From: Bacteroidota bacterium
Lineage (GTDB): Bacteria; Bacteroidota; Ignavibacteria; UBA10030; UBA8401
Direction: 5' to 3'
Assembly (NCBI GenBank): GCA_028873075.1
Contig: JAGWND010000004.1
Location: forward strand, 1-42,640
Length of the DNA stretch: 42,640 nucleotides
Below the pieces are notes generated by a model. That model ran no database searches, was not told where the DNA came from, and saw only the letters and a list, made by a program, of their open reading frames with translations. The translations under genes were made by a program, and so were the position numbers. How positions within the stretch are numbered: position 1 is the stretch's first letter; each line of letters opens with the position of its first letter. Of the stretch, positions 6,758-14,436 are shown in pieces.

Positions 6758-6922
6758 CTACTTCTTCTCAGCGACAGGCTGATCAGGCTTCGGTTGAATC
6801 ATCTCTTCCAATTTCGAAATTCTTCCGTCGAGCCGGAATAAGTAGATTACAAAGCCTGCCCAGATCAAAAGTACGATGAGCATAACAATATATAACTGAT
6901 GGTCCGCAAGAAAATCAAACAC
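6758..6922 (-). CDS. ccmD: CcmD-like small membrane protein (54 aa)
   Basis: A GTG-initiated ORF of 54 codons sits between ccmC and ccmE, with CAGGAGTAAC just upstream giving a strong Shine-Dalgarno that overlaps the ccmC stop. It starts FDFLADHQLY, has one hydrophobic helix (about 11-29, IVMLIVLLIWAGFVIYLF), then RLDGRISKLEEM and a charged tail. Size, topology and position match CcmD, the small subunit that helps release holo-CcmE from the CcmABC complex. It is easily missed because of its size and its GTG start. Confidence 0.85.
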   Translation of the reverse strand: MFDFLADHQLYIVMLIVLLIWAGFVIYLFRLDGRISKLEEMIQPKPDQPVAEKK

Positions 6923-6924
6923 GG

Positions 6925-7632
6925 TTACTCCTGTGATTGTTGTTGAAGTTCAAGACGCGAGGAACGCACTTTTAGGTTGAACAACCAAAAATAGAGAAGC
7001 GTAAAGCCGAGAAGCGATGCAAAAAATACCAACAGCATGTTCGGCGCCATCTTAAATTGCACAACAGGTCCCGCCCCCTGCGGATCGCCTTTCGATCCGG
7101 GATGAAGTCCTGTCATTATTCGCGGCATCACAAAAATAAAGAACGGAACAGTGACACCCGCAATGATCGCGTACACGGCGGAAAGCGTCGCGCGTTTTTC
7201 CTCCACATCAACGGCGGAGCGGAGCGCAAAGTAGGCGCCGTAAATCAAAAGCAGCACGAAGATTGACGTTTCGCGCGGATCCCAATTCCAAAACGATCCC
7301 CAATTGAACTTCGCCCACAGCGAGCCGGTCACTGTTGCGAGAATGCAAAACATCGTTCCCAATCCTGCTGCCGAAACCGAGCGGAGATCATAATCGAGAT
7401 TTTTTGTCATGAGAAAACGGATGCCGTAGATCATCGCGGCAACAAAGGCGACCACTGTTGTCCACGCCATCGGGACGTGGAAAAAAATGATGCGGGCTTT
7501 TTCTTCCAAGCCGGGAATTATGGGAAACTCGTACCACTTCTCCGGCGCGGGCACCATCGGAAAAAGAATCGCCGCACAAATGACGAGCGTCAGCCAAAGG
7601 ACCAATCCGATTTTTGCCGTTGTTGATTTCAT
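6925..7632 (-). CDS. ccmC: Heme exporter/handling protein CcmC
   Basis: A 235-aa protein with six hydrophobic segments and the tryptophan-rich WWD motif WGSFWNWDPRETS; FHVPMAW carries the first conserved His. CcmC loads heme on CcmE in the periplasm. The ATG at 7632 is chosen over the in-frame start at 7656 because it follows the ccmB stop by a few bases and has an AAGGA word about 10 nt upstream. It is in the operon between ccmB and ccmD. Confidence 0.93.
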   Translation of the reverse strand: MKSTTAKIGLVLWLTLVICAAILFPMVPAPEKWYEFPIIPGLEEKARIIFFHVPMAWTTVVAFVAAMIYGIRFLMTKNLDYDLRSVSAAGLGTMFCILATVTGSLWAKFNWGSFWNWDPRETSIFVLLLIYGAYFALRSAVDVEEKRATLSAVYAIIAGVTVPFFIFVMPRIMTGLHPGSKGDPQGAGPVVQFKMAPNMLLVFFASLLGFTLLYFWLFNLKVRSSRLELQQQSQE

Positions 7633-7639
7633 TGCAATG

Positions 7640-8314
7640 TCAATCCTTCCACACAAAGCCGAATAACAAGATAGAAATCGTTACCACAACCACAGTATAA
7701 GAAACAAGAATCTGGAACTCTCCGAGAGCTTCCGAAAACGCCGCGCCTTCGGTCGCAAGCCGCGTCGCGTTCATCACCGTCAGCAGCAACGGCAACATAA
7801 TAGGAAACGAGAGGACGGGATAGAGCGTTCCCTTCGTATTCGCCTTTGCAATGATCGCCGCGATGATTGTTGAAGAGCTTGCCAACGCGCAGCTTCCCAA
7901 AAAAATTGTCGCCCAAAAAATTGACGGCGTCAAAATTACGAACCGGTTAATCATCACGATGTACAATACCGCAACCAACACATTGAGCGATAAAATGAGA
8001 ACGAAGTTGAAGAAAAGCTTTCCGAGCAGAACCGATGTCGGGCGGGCAATCAATTGCAGTGTCGCGGTGGTGCCCCGTTCTTCCTCGCTCACAAACGTGC
8101 GCGAGAGCCCCGACATGCCGGAAAAGAAAATAATCACCCAGAGAATACCCGACAGCACATCGGTGCCGACAACATCGTTGCCGACGGAAAAAAGAACGAG
8201 AGCAAGCGCCGTTACGACAAACATGAGAAGCGCATTCAAGGCATACCGCGTCCGGATTTCGGAATGCGAATCCTTGAGAAAAACATGAATTGCCGGTGCT
8301 GAAAAAACTTTCAT
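7640..8314 (-). CDS. ccmB: Heme exporter membrane subunit CcmB
   Basis: This 224-aa membrane protein matches CcmB: an N-terminal helix entry (LKDSHSEIRTRYALNALLMFVV), the cytoplasmic loop FVSEEERGTTATLQLIARP, and the TLYPVLSFPIMLPLLL segment. With CcmA it forms the ABC unit that uses ATP to release heme-loaded CcmE from CcmC. It lies 130 bp after ccmA, a wider gap than elsewhere in the cluster, and has no Shine-Dalgarno. Confidence 0.92.
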   Translation of the reverse strand: MKVFSAPAIHVFLKDSHSEIRTRYALNALLMFVVTALALVLFSVGNDVVGTDVLSGILWVIIFFSGMSGLSRTFVSEEERGTTATLQLIARPTSVLLGKLFFNFVLILSLNVLVAVLYIVMINRFVILTPSIFWATIFLGSCALASSSTIIAAIIAKANTKGTLYPVLSFPIMLPLLLTVMNATRLATEGAAFSEALGEFQILVSYTVVVVTISILLFGFVWKD

Positions 8315-8323
8315 TATATTATC

Positions 8324-8352
8324 AAGATACCAATTTCACGAAGGAGATTCAA
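8324..8352 (-). promoter_or_regulatory. Candidate internal promoter upstream of ccmB
   Basis: TTGAAT (8347-8352) and TATCTT (8324-8329) are 17 bp apart on the minus strand. The -10 box ends only 9 nt before the ccmB ATG and no ribosome binding site is present, so any transcript from here would be almost leaderless. This is a weak to moderate call. Confidence 0.3.
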
Positions 8353-8444
8353 CTACAGATGTCGGACGGCGTTTCCAAACAGTCAGGCATCTGAATCGTA
8401 CAACGTCAGAAAGCAAAAATGCGCTGCCTGGCAGTGCTGCCCCA

Positions 8445-9083
8445 CTATCGCAATTTCCTCTCATCCAAATTCAACACCGCGTCCGCGTACTTCACATCCT
8501 CTTTCTCATTCGTTGCAATGATAAGGATTCCGCGGCGGCGGTGCTCAGCGATCACAGAGCGGACAGCGGCTATTCCTTCCTCATCGAGATTCGATGTCGG
8601 CTCGTCCATCACGAGAATTTCGGGACGATGAAGCAACGCAGCGGCAAACTTCAATCTCTGTTTCATTCCGGAAGAATATGTCCGCACCTCATCGTGTCTT
8701 CGCTCAAAAATATTGAACTGCCGAAGCAGCTCTTCGGCATCTCCCGCAAAATTATTTTCCAAGCCACGAATTTTACCGAACAACATCAGATTTTCAATTC
8801 CCGAAAATTCATCATACATATTAAGATACGGTGCCACAAAACCGAGATGTCGAAAAAGAATCTCCGCGTTCACTTCTTTTCCTTCCACGGAAACACGAAC
8901 GGTTCCTTTCGTCGGCGAAAGAAGCCCGCACAAAATTTTCACCAGTGTGCTTTTCCCGGAACCGTTGCGTCCCGTAATTGCGAACGCTTCTCCTTCATGA
9001 AGCGTGAAAGAAATAGAATCGAAAATAACGCGGCGGTTAAATTCTTTTTTGAGAGATCCGGCTGTGAGCGTAAGATGATTCAT
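8445..9083 (-). CDS. ccmA: Heme exporter ATPase CcmA
   Basis: A 212-aa ABC ATPase with Walker A GRNGSGKST (38-46), signature SSGMKQRLKFA and Walker B ILVMDEPTSNLD. This is the short single-domain size typical of CcmA, and the following genes ccmB-F confirm the assignment over other ABC ATPases. Its ATG overlaps the stop of the preceding T9SS-type gene by 4 nt, so the ccm cluster appears coupled to that gene. Confidence 0.9.
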   Translation of the reverse strand: MNHLTLTAGSLKKEFNRRVIFDSISFTLHEGEAFAITGRNGSGKSTLVKILCGLLSPTKGTVRVSVEGKEVNAEILFRHLGFVAPYLNMYDEFSGIENLMLFGKIRGLENNFAGDAEELLRQFNIFERRHDEVRTYSSGMKQRLKFAAALLHRPEILVMDEPTSNLDEEGIAAVRSVIAEHRRRGILIIATNEKEDVKYADAVLNLDERKLR

Positions 9084-10720
9084 CGGAGAACCGCAAACTT
9101 TCCTTTCTGTTGTCCTGATTTACCGGAGACAACATAAAAATAAATGCCGCTCGAAACAAGGCGCCCCTTCTTGTCACGCCCGTCCCACGAAACATACCGT
9201 TTGCCGACAACCGTTACAACCGGCGATTGAATCTCGTTCACGAGGCTGAAACTTGAAGTAAAAATAAAAATGCTCGGAGCGTTTGAAGGATCGCTGCTAA
9301 CTGGAAATAAGAGAGCGCCCCTTGTCGGGTAAAACGGATCCGGAAACGGTCCCTCAGCCATTCCTCCGCTTGGTGTTGATTCACCAACAGCGGACACTTT
9401 CCAGTTCGCCGGGTCAGGAGCGGAAAATGAATACGAAAGTGTGCCATTCAATCCCGAAGCTGAAAGAGAGAATCCAAATGTGCTATGAGTTTCGGAGCGT
9501 GCATCATCAGTATTCACATTAGAGACGATAAAAAAAGTAGAGTCGGCATTTATCGTAGCAAGAAAATAGTGTGGGACATAGCTTTGGCTCGCCCCAGCGA
9601 ATGTGTAGCTGCCTCCCGCAACCGGCTGAGAATCTTCAATGTGAACCAGTGGAAAAAGTCTTGCGTCGGGATAATACTGCACCGTATCTGCGCGGAAATT
9701 AGTATAAAAATTCCATTGAGAAAATTGAGTAAACTCGCTTGCAACGCTGCTGTTGTTTGCAGAAATGGCTTGCTCCATAGCGAACCAAGGCCGTTGCGAA
9801 GCAATATCACTCCACCACGTTCGCATAATCTGAATGCCGTGCTGTTCCATCAAAAAGATTGCCCAGATCGCTCTTTCATATCCAGGAGTTTGAGGGCTGG
9901 ACGCCAGATAGAGAGGAGTTGATTCAATGTACTGAAAATACTGCCCTATGTCGAAAACATAATCCTTAACGGCAGGAAATACTCTCGACTCCATTGACTC
10001 AGCGGTCATTTCATAATATTGAAAATCATTGTACCATACTCCGATGCCAACTTGAATTGCGTGAAAAAATTCGTGCGCGGCGGTGACCTCAATTGCAGCA
10101 ACGCCTTTTGTTCGAAAGCCTATCCCAAAATCATTGTCAATCTTAATCCAAGCTGGAAAGCGAGGAATAGTATCTGAAGGATTGATTGGCGGAACATCAT
10201 CGAACCCCGTTTCACCAAAATTGTTCGCTCCCAAATCCAGAATATAAACGTCGAATTCATTTCCGTCAACGCCGTTATCCGACGGCGGAGCGGGAAAACC
10301 GAAGAGACCGATTTCCGTATTCCATACCGAATCAAAAATTGTCGCCACAGTATCCGCATATTGCTTCGCTGAATTCGCGATTCGATTTCCGTTTTGATCT
10401 ACCATCGCAGGCAAACTGTCGCTTGTTGCGCTTGTATCAAAATGAATCCGAAATTTTCCGCTGTGAGAAACAATGCTCGTTTCAAGATCCGGTCTTCCGC
10501 CGACGGCGATGCGTTCCAATTGCAAACCGTGTGAGGGATGCGTTCTTAAATACACAAGCAGCGGCGTCAGGCATTTTCCGGAATATGAAGAATCAATAGT
10601 GCCCTGCGGCACAGAGCCACCGGCGATTGCTGTAAAAGGCATCAACAAAAAAAGTATAACGCTGAGTTTTGTTATCATACGTTTTCGCCGAAACAAAACC
10701 TTGTCAAGATTTAGGAACAT
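9080..10720 (-). CDS. Secreted metalloprotease-like protein with T9SS-type C-terminal sorting domain
   Basis: A 546-aa protein from the ATG at 10720, or 532 aa from the ATG at 10678. A Sec signal peptide ends ...LLMPFTAIAGG. The middle contains AAHEFFHAIQ (HExxH at about 216-220), as in MXAN_6640-family putative metalloproteases. The last about 80 residues (VVGKRYVSWDGRDKKGRLVSSGIYFYVV, written with small gaps from the sequence pattern WDGRD-G-VSSGIYFY) are the FlgD-like/type A sorting domain typical of T9SS cargo. GGGGAAGG before 10720 favours that start. It is expected at the cell surface or outside. Confidence 0.82.
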   Translation of the reverse strand: MFLNLDKVLFRRKRMITKLSVILFLLMPFTAIAGGSVPQGTIDSSYSGKCLTPLLVYLRTHPSHGLQLERIAVGGRPDLETSIVSHSGKFRIHFDTSATSDSLPAMVDQNGNRIANSAKQYADTVATIFDSVWNTEIGLFGFPAPPSDNGVDGNEFDVYILDLGANNFGETGFDDVPPINPSDTIPRFPAWIKIDNDFGIGFRTKGVAAIEVTAAHEFFHAIQVGIGVWYNDFQYYEMTAESMESRVFPAVKDYVFDIGQYFQYIESTPLYLASSPQTPGYERAIWAIFLMEQHGIQIMRTWWSDIASQRPWFAMEQAISANNSSVASEFTQFSQWNFYTNFRADTVQYYPDARLFPLVHIEDSQPVAGGSYTFAGASQSYVPHYFLATINADSTFFIVSNVNTDDARSETHSTFGFSLSASGLNGTLSYSFSAPDPANWKVSAVGESTPSGGMAEGPFPDPFYPTRGALLFPVSSDPSNAPSIFIFTSSFSLVNEIQSPVVTVVGKRYVSWDGRDKKGRLVSSGIYFYVVSGKSGQQKGKFAVLR

Positions 10721-10724
10721 ACCT

Positions 10725-10753
10725 TCCCCTTGCTTCCTCAAAGAAGGGGAAAG
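10725..10753 (-). repeat. CTTCCCCTT/AAGGGGAAG hairpin at the T9SS gene start
   Basis: Matching purine-rich and pyrimidine-rich arms surround a short loop in front of the start codon at 10720. On the mRNA the second arm contains the Shine-Dalgarno-like AAGGGGAAGG, so the fold would hide the ribosome binding site. It could be regulatory or chance; the edges are approximate. Confidence 0.35.
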
Positions 10754-10800
10754 CCAGGGTTGAATTTCAAGCTTGTTTGTTCTTCCCAAAAATTTTTCAA

Positions 10801-13080
10801 CTATTTCTTTTGACTGAAATACACCGTCACCACATCACGATCCGGCTCGGTTTAGGCAATATCGTACATTCCATCGCCGTTGAAATCACCGAAACGGAAC
10901 ACCGAGTGCCGGGGCAAATCTAACAAGAATGCCGGGGGATAAAACCTGCCGTTTCCTTTCCCTTTGAGAAATAGCAGTTCGGAAGTCTTGCCGTTCTGAA
11001 CAGCAATATCGTTGATGCCGTCCCGGTCGAAATCAATGATTTGAATTTGATCCGGCTGCGTCACAACAATATCGTTTATGACCGGAGAAAAATCTCCGAA
11101 CCTGCCTCCTCCCTTTCCGAGCGCTATGCGAATAGAATTTGACGGGGCAGAATACAAAAGACAATCCTGAATACCGTCTCCATTCATATCGTCGAACAAA
11201 AGATAACAGCGCTTCATGACGGAATCGGGAAAAACGTACGAAAGCGTTTTCCCCTTGTACTCGCCTGCCGAATCGCTGAATGTAATTCCCAAGTTGTATT
11301 TCCCCGATTCTGTCTCGTAATAAACATATGCAAGGTCGGGTTTTCCGTCGTCGTTGTAATCATTCACAGCCGCGGCAAGCAAGCGCGACGGAATAATCGG
11401 CTTGAAGCTCCGTTCGATAAACCGTGTACCGGAAACTTGCCGAAAATAGGAGAGGGAGTTTTGGCGCGCGCCTGAATAAACATAAAACTCGATCCCTTTT
11501 TCCTGCAGCGAAGCATCGGGCAAAAAAACGCGCGGATGGTTCGCCGTCGGAATGCTGTACGTGTACGAGGGCGATTCTTGTCCGATGGTCAGCACGGAAA
11601 CTTTCGCTGCCTCCTCGTGACCGAGAAGAAACGTAAGCGATGAATCGCTCTTTGCATAGAGCCGCACAGAAGAGGGAGACTCTACAGTTGAAAAAGAGCT
11701 TTGACTGTGAAAAAAATTACTCCTGCCTGTGCTGTACAAAATAGAAAGTGTCGAAGAAAGCTCGTTCACGACTGCAAGATCATCCCTGCCGTCGTGGTCG
11801 AAATCGCCGACCGTGATGCCGCTCGGCATTTTCCCGACGGCAAAAGAAAGTTCGTCAGTTGCTGAACCCGCAGGGATTTTGTCCGCCTGCATATAACTTC
11901 GTGCAGGCAGGCGTCTTGCGTTCCAATAAAAGTCAACTCTCTTCCTCCCGCGTTCAACCACCGCAAGATCGTTCCACCCGTCGCCGTCGAAATCGCCCGG
12001 AAGGATCGCCGCATAATCTGCAGGGCAGCCGAAAACAATGCCGTCCTTAAAAATTCCGTCTCCCGAATTCACAAACACGCTGAACATTCCGTTTCGTTGA
12101 TCCCCCGCAACAATGTCCGGAGAACCTTTCGGGTCATTCACCGCTGTCGACTCGATCGGGAAGAGGAAAAATGTATCGGGAGAACCGGAAAACCCGAGCG
12201 TTTGATAGTGCTCGAAATTCACCATGCCGTCGCCGCGGAACAGTTCGAGAACGTGCCGCTGAGGAAAAGCAACGCCAAAATCGCTGATGTCGTCTCCGTT
12301 GAAATCTCCGAAGAAGACCGACACAGAATCGTGACCGAACGATAAGACGTTTTGTTGAGAAAACTGGAGATCACCCATGCCGAAAAAAAAGAGATATTCA
12401 TTCGTAAGCCAGTTATGAATCACAAGATCGGGGAACTCATCGTCGTTCAGTTTCACAACCGCTGCATCCGCAACCGGAATGTCGGCAAAAATAGTTTGCG
12501 CGTCGGTAAAGCCCCCGCTCCCATTGCCGCGTAAGACAGAAATTCCGGACGAAAGTTTTCCATAGACCATAATATCGGGGTTCCCGTCGTCATCTATGTC
12601 GGCAATGAGCGCGCGCTCAGGATAGAAGTTCACCTTGTACGTCGCGGAAGTGAAGGACGAGTCAGCTGCGGAGCTGATAAACACCTGAATTTCATTCGTC
12701 TCACGATGTACCGCTATGATGTCGTCAATGCCGTCGTGATTCAAATCTCCGGCTGCAAGGTACGACACCTCCGAAGCGCGTCCGATCATGCGCTGCCGTG
12801 AAAACGTGCCGTCGCCGTTCGTTGATAACGCAACAAGCGAAGAACGCGCTTCATCGAAATAGATGATATCGGGATGCAACGACGCACTGCTCTTGGCGGC
12901 AAGAGAAAACATCGGTGTTTCCCCAACGGCGTTTTCAACCGGAATATCGGCAAAGCTCACAGCGGCAAATGTCCCGTCAGAGGTAGCTTTTGGGAGAGGC
13001 ATACTGAAAGCGCCGGCATCGCGAAGAAGAGCGAGAAAAAAAAAGCCCGCAACAGTTGAGCGTTTAAGAGCCGTAAGCAA
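10801..13080 (-). CDS. FG-GAP/VCBS repeat exported protein, with internal stop near the C-terminus
   Basis: A long beta-propeller protein with many FG-GAP units (DIDDDGNPDIMVYG, DFNGDDISDFGVA, DFDGDGWNDLAVV, DFDHDGRDDLAVV, DMNGDGIQDCLLY, DFDRDGINDIAV), each with a Ca-binding DxDxDG loop. A TAA at 10852-10854 interrupts the last repeat (DFNGDGMYDIA), but the same frame continues for 16 more codons that finish the repeat strand (DRDVVTVYFS) and end at TAG 10801-10803. The start is uncertain: TTG at 13080 gives a good signal peptide (KRSTVAGFFFLALL), while ATG 13152 or further upstream would overlap the thioesterase gene. It is probably a surface or periplasmic adhesion-type protein; its function is unknown. 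Confidence 0.75.
11884..11913. repeat. CGCCTGC...GCAGGCG palindrome inside coding sequence
   Basis: CGCCTGC (11884-11890) and GCAGGCG (11907-11913) lie inside the FG-GAP gene, between two propeller repeats, and share both arms with the intergenic element at 550-577. The protein frame stays open through it. This looks like an intragenic copy of a dispersed palindromic element. Confidence 0.45.
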
Positions 13081-13086
13081 TAGCAG

Positions 13087-13115
13087 ATGGAGTCCTTCTC
13101 TAAAGCGGACTCCAT
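13087..13115. repeat. Perfect 9-bp inverted repeat between thioesterase and FG-GAP genes
   Basis: ATGGAGTCC (13087-13095) and GGACTCCAT (13107-13115) with an 11-nt loop lie between the thioesterase stop (13136) and the proposed FG-GAP start (13080). The right-hand mRNA arm follows AGAAGGA, a possible Shine-Dalgarno, so it may control translation. No U-tract is present. Confidence 0.5.
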
Positions 13116-13135
13116 CTTGTACTTTGGCAGAACAT

Positions 13136-13609
13136 TCAGGAAGCGGTCCCATGGTTGCGCCGCCGCAAACGATCTTCCCGGCGTTGAAGCGCTTCTTCAT
13201 ACCTTCGAATTTCTTCCTTATCTTCCGGTTCAACCGGCAATGAGCTGACAGGGTTGCCATTGTCATCAATAGAAACGAATGTAAGGTACGCAGAATTCGC
13301 ATGCTGCACCGCGCCTGTCAATAAATTTTCGGAGAACACTTTTACGCCGACTTCCATAGATGTACGAAAAACGCGGTTCACCGAGGCTTTGAGAATCACT
13401 ACTTCGCCGGCGCGGATCGGATGAAGGAAATTCAACTCATCCACAGAAGCCGTGACGCAGACCCTCTTCGAGTGCCGCGATGCGGCAATCGCTGCGGCCA
13501 GATCTATCCAGTGCATCAGCTGTCCGCCGAGCAGATTGCCCAAACGATTCGTATCGTTCGGAAGAACAAGCTGTGTCATGCTTACTTGCGAAACTTTTAC
13601 CTTTGCCAC
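13136..13609 (-). CDS. Acyl-CoA thioesterase, hotdog fold (YciA/BACH type)
   Basis: A 157-aa single hotdog domain with the family hallmarks NRLGNLLGGQLMHWIDLAAAIAA (nucleotide and active-site loop, written here with the central GNLLGGQLMHWID motif), SVDELNFLHPI and AYLTFVSID. These enzymes hydrolyse acyl-CoA to free acid and CoA. The charged C-terminal tail (about 125-157) is an extension. The start is GTG at 13609, with AGGTGA 6 nt upstream; it overlaps the end of bamD by 13 nt. Confidence 0.85.
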   Translation of the reverse strand: MAKVKVSQVSMTQLVLPNDTNRLGNLLGGQLMHWIDLAAAIAASRHSKRVCVTASVDELNFLHPIRAGEVVILKASVNRVFRTSMEVGVKVFSENLLTGAVQHANSAYLTFVSIDDNGNPVSSLPVEPEDKEEIRRYEEALQRREDRLRRRNHGTAS

Positions 13610-14436
13610 TCTGCATCACCTGCGCTGCTTGTTGATTTCATCGAAGAGCCGCTTGCCGCTTCTCCGGTTTTTTTCGGGATCGCTTGTTCAATTTCACTCT
13701 CCAGTTTTTTCACTTGTGGAAGAAGATCGCTCCCGGGATATTTTGCCAGAAAAACTTTGACTGCATCGAGCGATTCGTCGTAATGCTTGCGCTGAAACAG
13801 CGCTCGTGCTTTTCCGAGCTGCGCGTCATCGGCGTACTGCGAATCGTGATAATGCTCCAAGACATAATCGAAATACACGATCGCCGCTTTGTAATATTCG
13901 AGACGGTAATACAACATGCCGTCATCGTACTGTTTCTTCGCAAGCTTGTCGTCCAACTCGACGATTTTTTGCTCTGCATCTTTCACTAAAGAATCGTTCG
14001 GAGAATATTCGATGAACGATTGAAAATCATCCACCGCCTCGCGGGTATATTTCTGGTCGAGCTGCGCACGCGGCGACAATTCGTAGTACGACATGGCGCG
14101 CATGTACCGCGCCTTCGGCACCAACGGGCTCGACGGCATCGTGCGAATCAACAAATCGAATTCCGAAGCCGAAAGAATGTACTCTCCGCGCTCGTAGCGG
14201 CATTCTCCCAAATAGAACTGCGCTTTGTCCGCAACGGTGCTTCCGGGATATTGCACGGTGATGATTTTGAAATCTTCGATCGCGTCGAGATAATCGCCGT
14301 TGTTGAATTTCTCCATCGCGGCTTCGAAGCGCTGCTCCGGCGGAAGCACCTGTATTTCTTTTGTTGATGAGCATCCGGCAAGAAACAATGGCGCGAGCGC
14401 GGCGCTGAAAAATAAAAAGATGACCGTCTGTTTCAA
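13597..14436 (-). CDS. bamD: Outer membrane assembly lipoprotein BamD
   Basis: A 279-aa lipoprotein: KQTVIFLFFSAALAPLFLAGCSS gives a signal sequence with lipobox LAGC, followed by five TPR-like units (YLDAIEDFKIITVQYPGS, YILSASEFDLLIRTMPSS, AVDDFQSFIEYSPN, AAIVYFDYVLEHYHDS, SLDAVKVFLAKYPGS). This is the BamD/ComL pattern of the beta-barrel assembly machinery at the inner face of the outer membrane. The start is TTG at 14436, with AAAGGATC upstream; it overlaps the capA-like stop by 3-4 nt, so it is coupled. The longer ORF start lacks a signal peptide. Confidence 0.9.
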   Translation of the reverse strand: MKQTVIFLFFSAALAPLFLAGCSSTKEIQVLPPEQRFEAAMEKFNNGDYLDAIEDFKIITVQYPGSTVADKAQFYLGECRYERGEYILSASEFDLLIRTMPSSPLVPKARYMRAMSYYELSPRAQLDQKYTREAVDDFQSFIEYSPNDSLVKDAEQKIVELDDKLAKKQYDDGMLYYRLEYYKAAIVYFDYVLEHYHDSQYADDAQLGKARALFQRKHYDESLDAVKVFLAKYPGSDLLPQVKKLESEIEQAIPKKTGEAASGSSMKSTSSAGDAEWQR

